From a virus, in the IMG/VR virus record IMGVR_UViG_3300038696_000127, positions 1-41,748 of that record: DNA of 41,748 nucleotides. The stretch is one strand, 5' to 3'. The notes under the pieces are model-generated. The model saw only the letters and a list, made by a program, of their open reading frames with translations, was not told the DNA's origin and ran no database searches. Positions 38,383-41,748 of the stretch are shown one piece after another. A program made the translations under genes and the position numbers. The number at the start of each line of letters is the position of its first letter. Position 1 is the stretch's first letter.

Positions 38383-39537
38383 TCAGACCAGAGCGCTCAA
38401 CGTGTCGGGCACCTTGATGTCGAGCCCGCCGATGATCGTGAAGAACTCACGATCGAACTTCGCCGTAGCGTTGCTCAACGCCGAGGTCATGGTCCGCTCC
38501 ACGCCGTTGTCAGAGTTGCTGCGCATGTGGTTGTGCCACGTGTTCGCTGCCTGGAACGCACCGAGCAACGTTCCGTTCCACGGTGTCACACGCTCGTCGG
38601 ACGTCCACAGTCGCCGCAAGTCGGCTTGCGTGTTCTCTGCAATCGTGATGGCCCGCTGATTCGTGACCACGGTCTTGCCGCCCTTGATGTTGGTTTCCAT
38701 CTGCGGGACAGGCTTGATGCCGTTCACGATCGCTCGGAACTGTGCGTCGGTCACGTCGACATCGGCCAGCGACTCGATGAAACCCTGCATGTCCTCTGCC
38801 TGCTTGTAGATGATGCCGAGAGCGTCACGAGCGTTTGCCAGCTTGCCGAGGGAGTTCGACGAGTGACGCACCTTGTAGATCCCGGTATCAGTCATCGAAA
38901 GCGCCAGATCGAGTGTGTTGTCGCACACTGGAATCTGCGTGGTGGCCTTGTACGTGGTGGCCTTCGTGCCGTCGATGCTGGTCGCCGCCATGAGTTGCGG
39001 GCGAATGTCCATCCCGGCGATCTCGATGCTTTCCGGCATCTCGACGCACACATAGGCCACGCCACCTTGACGGAGCAACCCTGCTGTCGAGATACCGGTC
39101 TCGCCATCCACGAGCTTGGAGAGGTTGTCGACCAACCACTCTTTGTACGAATGCACCTTGTAGCTCTCGATGCCGACCGTCTGGAACTCATGCTCGGTGT
39201 GAGGATGCATGATGCCCTTGAAGCGCTCGCTCGGCACCCAACGGAACGGGCCGATGCCGTCGACGGCATCGCATGTGGTTTCATCGATGCCGTCACGCCG
39301 CTTGTGCATGATTTCGGTCTCGACCGGCTCCCAGTTGAACAGGACGCGCTCCACTTCGCTGACCGGGATGGGTCCGACGTAGCCGTTCTGGAACCCGTCA
39401 GTTTCCCACCACGTTTTGTTCTTGCCAGCGGCCCCATCCCACTGGATGCCCCATCCCATGTGCTTGTACTTTTCGCGGTTCTCGATGTTGCCGATCATGC
39501 TGTTCGTGTTCAGCCATTCGATTGTTTCTGCACTCAT
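38383..39537 (-). CDS. DUF932 / TIGR03299-like phage-plasmid protein
   Basis: This 384-aa protein has the family pattern: an N-terminal part with Trp/Gly-rich turns (MGWGIQWDGAAG, FQTVGIESYKVHSY), VDGETGISTAGLLRQGGVAYVCVEM (144-168), and a C-terminal half with GNARDA-like helix, LRRLWTSDERVTPWNGTLLGAFQAANTWHNH (331-361). It is a little longer than usual for TIGR03299 proteins (about 300-330 aa). The family is common on phages and plasmids and has no proven role, although replication or DNA metabolism is suspected. AAGGAGC ribosome site. Confidence 0.85.
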   Translation of the reverse strand: MSAETIEWLNTNSMIGNIENREKYKHMGWGIQWDGAAGKNKTWWETDGFQNGYVGPIPVSEVERVLFNWEPVETEIMHKRRDGIDETTCDAVDGIGPFRWVPSERFKGIMHPHTEHEFQTVGIESYKVHSYKEWLVDNLSKLVDGETGISTAGLLRQGGVAYVCVEMPESIEIAGMDIRPQLMAATSIDGTKATTYKATTQIPVCDNTLDLALSMTDTGIYKVRHSSNSLGKLANARDALGIIYKQAEDMQGFIESLADVDVTDAQFRAIVNGIKPVPQMETNIKGGKTVVTNQRAITIAENTQADLRRLWTSDERVTPWNGTLLGAFQAANTWHNHMRSNSDNGVERTMTSALSNATAKFDREFFTIIGGLDIKVPDTLSALV

Positions 39538-39556
39538 TGCATTGCTCCTTGTGTAT

Positions 39557-39570
39557 AGACCGTGTGGTCT
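39557..39570. promoter_or_regulatory. Short palindrome in the DUF932 leader
   Basis: AGACC (39557-39561) and GGTCT (39566-39570) flank GTGT, ending 20 nt upstream of ATG 39537. It could be an operator or a translation-regulating hairpin. Confidence 0.35.
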
Positions 39571-39634
39571 GTTGTATGTGAATGTTGTTCTATGGTGACT
39601 GCCATCGTCAGCGACCAGGAATCACCCTGATCGG

Positions 39635-39648
39635 ACGCCTTGCGGCGT
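39635..39648 (-). terminator. Hairpin with GCAA tetraloop after the 43-aa gene
   Basis: On the - strand ACGCC-GCAA-GGCGT forms a 5-bp stem closed by a GNRA tetraloop, 17 nt after the TAG of the small gene. It may act as a weak terminator or mRNA-stabilising structure. Confidence 0.45.
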
Positions 39649-39664
39649 TTCGGCGTGTGTGTTT

Positions 39665-39796
39665 CTACAATACTTCTTGACCTTCCAGGGTTTCGATGCG
39701 TGGCCCGCCACCCTTTCGATCTCGTGAGTAGCGATACCCGTAGTCGGTGAGCGTTCCGTGACCGTGCAGGTATGTCGTGGACATGAGTTGGTTCAT
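39665..39796 (-). CDS. Small hypothetical protein (43 aa)
   Basis: ATG 39796 overlaps the stop of the upstream gene as ATGA, and TAG lies at 39665-39667. The product starts MNQLMSTTYLHGHGTLTDYG and continues with RYSRDRKGGGPRIETLEG, basic and aromatic. Overlap with the upstream gene and codon use like the neighbours support it. No family known. Confidence 0.5.
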   Translation of the reverse strand: MNQLMSTTYLHGHGTLTDYGYRYSRDRKGGGPRIETLEGQEVL

Positions 39797-40032
39797 GCCT
39801 TGCCGGTCTCGTGATCCACCACGTACTCGTCGTAGGACACCAGGTCGAACCCGGCATCCTCAGCGGCTTTCTCGATACGTGGGTGCTTGTACAGGAGGTT
39901 GCTCATGTCGTGGGACATGACGATGATCGGCTTGTCGTTGAGTGCCGACATACGTGAGTCGTTGCCGAACTCGCTTGCGTAATCAGAACACGTGGTCTCT
40001 GCGATGCTCTGGATGATCCGGTCGATGTTCAT
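39793..40032 (-). CDS. Small hypothetical protein (79 aa)
   Basis: This 79-aa acidic alpha/beta protein has the segments IDRIIQSIAETTCSDYASEF, KPIIVMSHDMSNLLYKH and GFDLVSYDEYVVDHE, a pattern like a small Rossmann-type or phage early protein. Ribosome site AGGGAGCC, with a CACACACAC leader. It is the first gene after the repeat-rich non-coding region and is probably driven by the promoter at 40122-40150. Confidence 0.7.
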   Translation of the reverse strand: MNIDRIIQSIAETTCSDYASEFGNDSRMSALNDKPIIVMSHDMSNLLYKHPRIEKAAEDAGFDLVSYDEYVVDHETGKA

Positions 40033-40121
40033 GGTTGGCTCCCTGCCCTAAGTGTGTGTGTGATTGCAAACCTTGTCTCGATGTCGGGATGACTGTCGAG
40101 TCGTCTCGCTGGACAGGAATC

Positions 40122-40150
40122 ATCTTGCAGCAATCCCATCAGGATGTCAA
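40122..40150 (-). promoter_or_regulatory. Promoter TTGACA-N17-CAAGAT (- strand)
   Basis: On the - strand TTGACA (40150-40145) is followed after 17 nt by CAAGAT (40127-40122). The -35 is perfect, the -10 poor at the first position. It points to the 79-aa gene and the DUF932 operon. Confidence 0.5.
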
Positions 40151-40162
40151 GGGGAAATCTGC

Positions 40163-40198
40163 TATCTACGTACGTATGTACTGCACGCAACGTAGATA
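40163..40198. promoter_or_regulatory. Inverted repeat TATCTACGT/ACGTAGATA
   Basis: TATCTACGT (40163-40171) and ACGTAGATA (40190-40198) are perfect inverted copies, 18 nt apart, just upstream of the -35 at 40145. They could bind a dimeric regulator. Confidence 0.45.
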
Positions 40199-40378
40199 CA
40201 TAGCACCTGCATCTACATGGCATGGCACGTATAAACCTGGCGACGCGACCGCCACGCGCGCGCCACCTCTGCGCGAGCGCGCGAATAGGTGGTTGCCCAG
40301 GGTTGTCGCGTCACCCAGCCGCGGATTGGATACGCGCGGGCGCGGGCCACCCACCACCCGCGCGGAGCTGCTGCTGGC

Positions 40379-40456
40379 GCGGGTCGACTCTCGACTGGTG
40401 CGGGTCGACTCTCGACCGCTCTCGCGCTCTCTACGTGGCGCGCTCTCTACGTGTCG
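40379..40456. repeat. Two tandem repeats of 21 bp and 16 bp
   Basis: Units starting GCGGGTCGACTCTCGAC at 40379 and 40400 form a 21-bp period. CGCTCTCTACGTGGCG (40425-40440) and CGCTCTCTACGTGTCG (40441-40456) form a 16-bp period. CTCTCGACTG recurs downstream at several positions to 40535. Confidence 0.8.
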
Positions 40457-40536
40457 CGGGCTCTATGGTCTCGACTCTCGCCGTTCTCGACTGGCGCGCT
40501 CTCGACTGCCTAGAGCGCTCTCACGCTCTCGACTGG

Positions 40537-40595
40537 CATGAGAGCACCCTAGAGCGCTCTCCATCGCTTAGAACGCGCTCTAGGGTGCTCTCATG
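40537..40595. repeat. Perfect inverted repeat with 21-bp arms
   Basis: Arms 40537-40557 and 40575-40595 are exactly complementary, with a 17-nt loop. Each arm contains CCCTAGAGCGC (or its complement). A direct copy of CCTAGAGCGCTCT lies just upstream at 40509-40521. The length without mismatch suggests recent origin or selection. Confidence 0.9.
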
Positions 40596-40675
40596 GCATC
40601 GCGGTGTTCATCGCGGGACCATCATCGCGGCCTACCCTCGCGGGTCGACTCGTGATCGATGCTCAGGCATACAAC

Positions 40676-40705
40676 GGACCCGCGGTGGTCTCCCACCGCG
40701 GGTCC
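40676..40705. terminator. Terminator hairpin (second of tandem pair for - strand)
   Basis: GGACCCGCGGTGG (40676-40688) pairs perfectly with CCACCGCGGGTCC (40693-40705) around TCTC. Confidence 0.8.
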
Positions 40706-40722
40706 GGTCTAGGTCTGAACGC

Positions 40723-40756
40723 GAGAGTGCCCCGCGATCACTCGCGGGGCACTCTC
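40723..40756. terminator. Terminator hairpin after the rightmost gene
   Basis: GAGAGTGCCCCGCG (40723-40736) pairs perfectly with CGCGGGGCACTCTC (40743-40756) around ATCACT, 19 nt after the stop of the 264-aa gene. Confidence 0.85.
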
Positions 40757-40775
40757 ACCTACTGCGCAGTGTGGA

Positions 40776-41570
40776 TTACTTCATGGCGTCGACCATCGCC
40801 GCCATGACTTCGGCTGCGCTGAATCCCGCTGCTTTCATCGCCGCGGCCATCGCGGTGAGATCCGGCGCGGTCTCGCTTGCCACGGTCTCGACTGGCACGG
40901 TCTCGACTGGCGCGGTCTCGCTTGCCACGGTCTCGACTGCATCGACGGTCGTCGCGTTGCCATGTCGTGCCGCTCTCGTCGTCGCCGTGTCGGAGTCGAG
41001 CGACAGGCATGAGCTACACACTTCGAGCCCTGCCAGAGCGTGAATCGTGAGGTTGTTACGCTTGCGATTGCATGCCTGGCAGTGTGTTCGCTCCACGCTC
41101 TCGACTGGCGCGGTCTCGACTGCATCGACGGTCTCGACTGCCGCGACTGTCGCGGGCTTCACTGTCGCGGGCTTCGTGGGCTTGACTTTGGCAACCTTCG
41201 CCGCTCGCTTCACTTTCCTCGCGGCCATCTTCGCTGCCGTCGCCCTGCCAGCATCGCTCTGCCAGTAGAGCGCATCGGCGGGACTTGCTTGCACGAGCTT
41301 GTTCGCGATGATCAGGTCGACGTCAGCGTTTCGCTTGTCATCGTGACGCAACGTGTAGAGCATCGACCCATCGTCGTGAACACCTTCGAAGGTATCGAGC
41401 ATGCCGAACGTGACGCCACCGTGACGATTCAACGCGGCGACCGGATCACCGGATTCGCCATCGACGGACTTTACGTAGAACGTCGCTGACTTGCCGCGTC
41501 CCTTCACTGTCCATCGCACGATGTCGTGAGTCTTCGGGATCTTCACTGCCGGACTAGGTGTGATTTGCAT
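40776..41570 (-). CDS. Repeat-containing protein with basic linker and Cys pair motif
   Basis: The gene encodes 264 aa from ATG 41570, chosen because GGAG stands 6 nt before it; ATG 41582 is an alternative. Residues 1-105 form a beta-rich domain (HDIVRWTVKGRGKSATFYVK). A Lys/Ala/Pro/Val linker follows (MAARKVKRAAKVAKVKPTKP), then VETV/VETAP repeats, a CQAC...CSSC zinc pair, more VET repeats, and a C-terminal helix (MAAAMKAAGFSAAEVMAAMV). It is the first gene of the early arm, right after a promoter with palindromic operator. Its repeat DNA is related to the adjacent non-coding repeats. Confidence 0.7.
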   Translation of the reverse strand: MQITPSPAVKIPKTHDIVRWTVKGRGKSATFYVKSVDGESGDPVAALNRHGGVTFGMLDTFEGVHDDGSMLYTLRHDDKRNADVDLIIANKLVQASPADALYWQSDAGRATAAKMAARKVKRAAKVAKVKPTKPATVKPATVAAVETVDAVETAPVESVERTHCQACNRKRNNLTIHALAGLEVCSSCLSLDSDTATTRAARHGNATTVDAVETVASETAPVETVPVETVASETAPDLTAMAAAMKAAGFSAAEVMAAMVDAMK

Positions 41571-41593
41571 TGCATTCTCCATGTATGTGAGTT

Positions 41594-41625
41594 GATCACC
41601 GGGATTGGTGACCGATAACAGTCTA
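41594..41625 (-). promoter_or_regulatory. -10 box TAGACT with overlapping palindrome (early-arm promoter)
   Basis: On the - strand TAGACT occupies 41625-41620. The expected start point near 41613 falls into GATCACC-GGGATT-GGTGACC (41594-41613), an inverted repeat with one mismatch. This placement suits repression of the first early gene. No good -35 is seen. The remaining 120 bp to the window end contain CTTATTAC direct repeats (near 41655 and 41679) and CTGCAC/GTGCAG arms, with no gene. Confidence 0.45.
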
Positions 41626-41748
41626 TCAGCGAATCGATGGCTTCCCTTCGCGGGCCTTATTACTGCACGCGCCCCTGTCTTATTACGCGAGCGCGGTAGT
41701 TGTGCAGTCTGCCATCCCGACTTGGCCGCGGGCGCGCCGGGGTATGGG

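Larger units (their letters stand above)
40033..40775. other. Repeat-rich non-coding region (743 bp)
   Basis: No supported gene. The stretch contains the promoter and inverted repeat described at 40122-40198, a GC-extreme part with CGCG/GCGC alternation (40240-40380), two tandem repeat families (40379-40456), many copies of a CTCTCGACTG motif, a 21-bp-arm perfect inverted repeat (40537-40595) and two perfect terminator hairpins (40676-40756). Such density of structure suggests an origin, a packaging or recombination site, or a structured RNA. Confidence 0.7.

Noticed and set aside
38260-39558. 432-codon open frame on the + strand
   Set aside because: Antisense shadow of the DUF932-type gene with no homology-like motif or ribosome site.
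40029-40223. 64-codon leftward frame ending in an ATGA overlap with the 79-aa gene
   Set aside because: It would cover the CA-rich leader, the ribosome site and the TTGACA promoter of the next gene; its composition is Arg/Cys/Pro-rich. The overlap is probably chance.
40222-41043. Rightward open frame over the repeat region (273 codons)
   Set aside because: Arg/Ser-rich translation of simple GC-rich repeats that runs through two perfect terminators and into the antisense of a real gene.
1-41748. Search for lysogeny genes, tRNAs, transposases, toxin-antitoxin pairs and restriction enzymes
   Set aside because: No sequence with the relevant motifs was seen on either strand, so none is reported. 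Divergent members among the unknown genes cannot be excluded.

Overview
The window looks like a complete or nearly complete genome of a tailed phage with podovirus-type virion genes. It has about 41.7 kb of fairly GC-rich DNA split into two opposed arms. No integrase, repressor, tRNA or host-like gene is visible, so I read it as a virulent phage, although absence from one window cannot prove that. The host is probably an actinobacterium. This is an inference from TAnnnT -10 boxes placed 5-8 nt before start codons without a Shine-Dalgarno sequence (leaderless expression), terminator hairpins without U-tracts, many GTG starts, and HupB/H1-like lysine-alanine tails on several proteins.

Left arm (1-24.7 kb, all + strand) is the virion and lysis block. 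It runs: four small genes including a terminase-small-subunit candidate, large terminase, a zinc-ribbon protein, portal, several small virion-type proteins, scaffold-like protein, major capsid protein, a capsid decoration candidate, a beta-rich tail nozzle candidate, a LamG-type tail fibre, a tail adaptor, three internal (ejection) protein candidates of 524, 480 and 1423 aa, a membrane-anchored coiled-coil protein and a holin. There is no tape measure, tail tube or sheath gene, which is the reason for calling it a podovirus. Internal promoters subdivide the arm.

Right arm (41.6 to 24.8 kb, all - strand) is the early/DNA-metabolism block. In transcription order it has: a repeat-containing Cys protein, a 0.74 kb repeat-rich non-coding region, two small genes, a DUF932 (TIGR03299-like) protein, an overlapping string of five small genes including two membrane microproteins, a 0.54 kb control region, a ribbon-helix-helix-like protein, a DinG/XPD-type Fe-S helicase, a possible ssDNA-binding-type protein, a histone-tail protein, a Cas4/RecB-type exonuclease, a Sak4/RecA-like ATPase, the amidase endolysin, an ERCC4-HhH nuclease, a DNA methyltransferase, and a run of small Cys-rich proteins around an unusual pentapeptide-repeat protein. 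No DNA polymerase or primase is visible, so replication probably uses host enzymes.

The arms converge on a strong bidirectional hairpin at 24.77-24.80 kb and diverge across the window ends, as expected if the molecule is circular or circularly permuted. The least ordinary parts are the AGGTAC-core operator array plus 48-bp-arm inverted repeat at 36.5-36.75 kb, the structured non-coding region at 40.2-40.76 kb, two candidate small RNAs, a promoter embedded in an inverted repeat at 32.86-32.91 kb, the set of leaderless late promoters, and the 17-copy GGxI(Y/H/R) protein.
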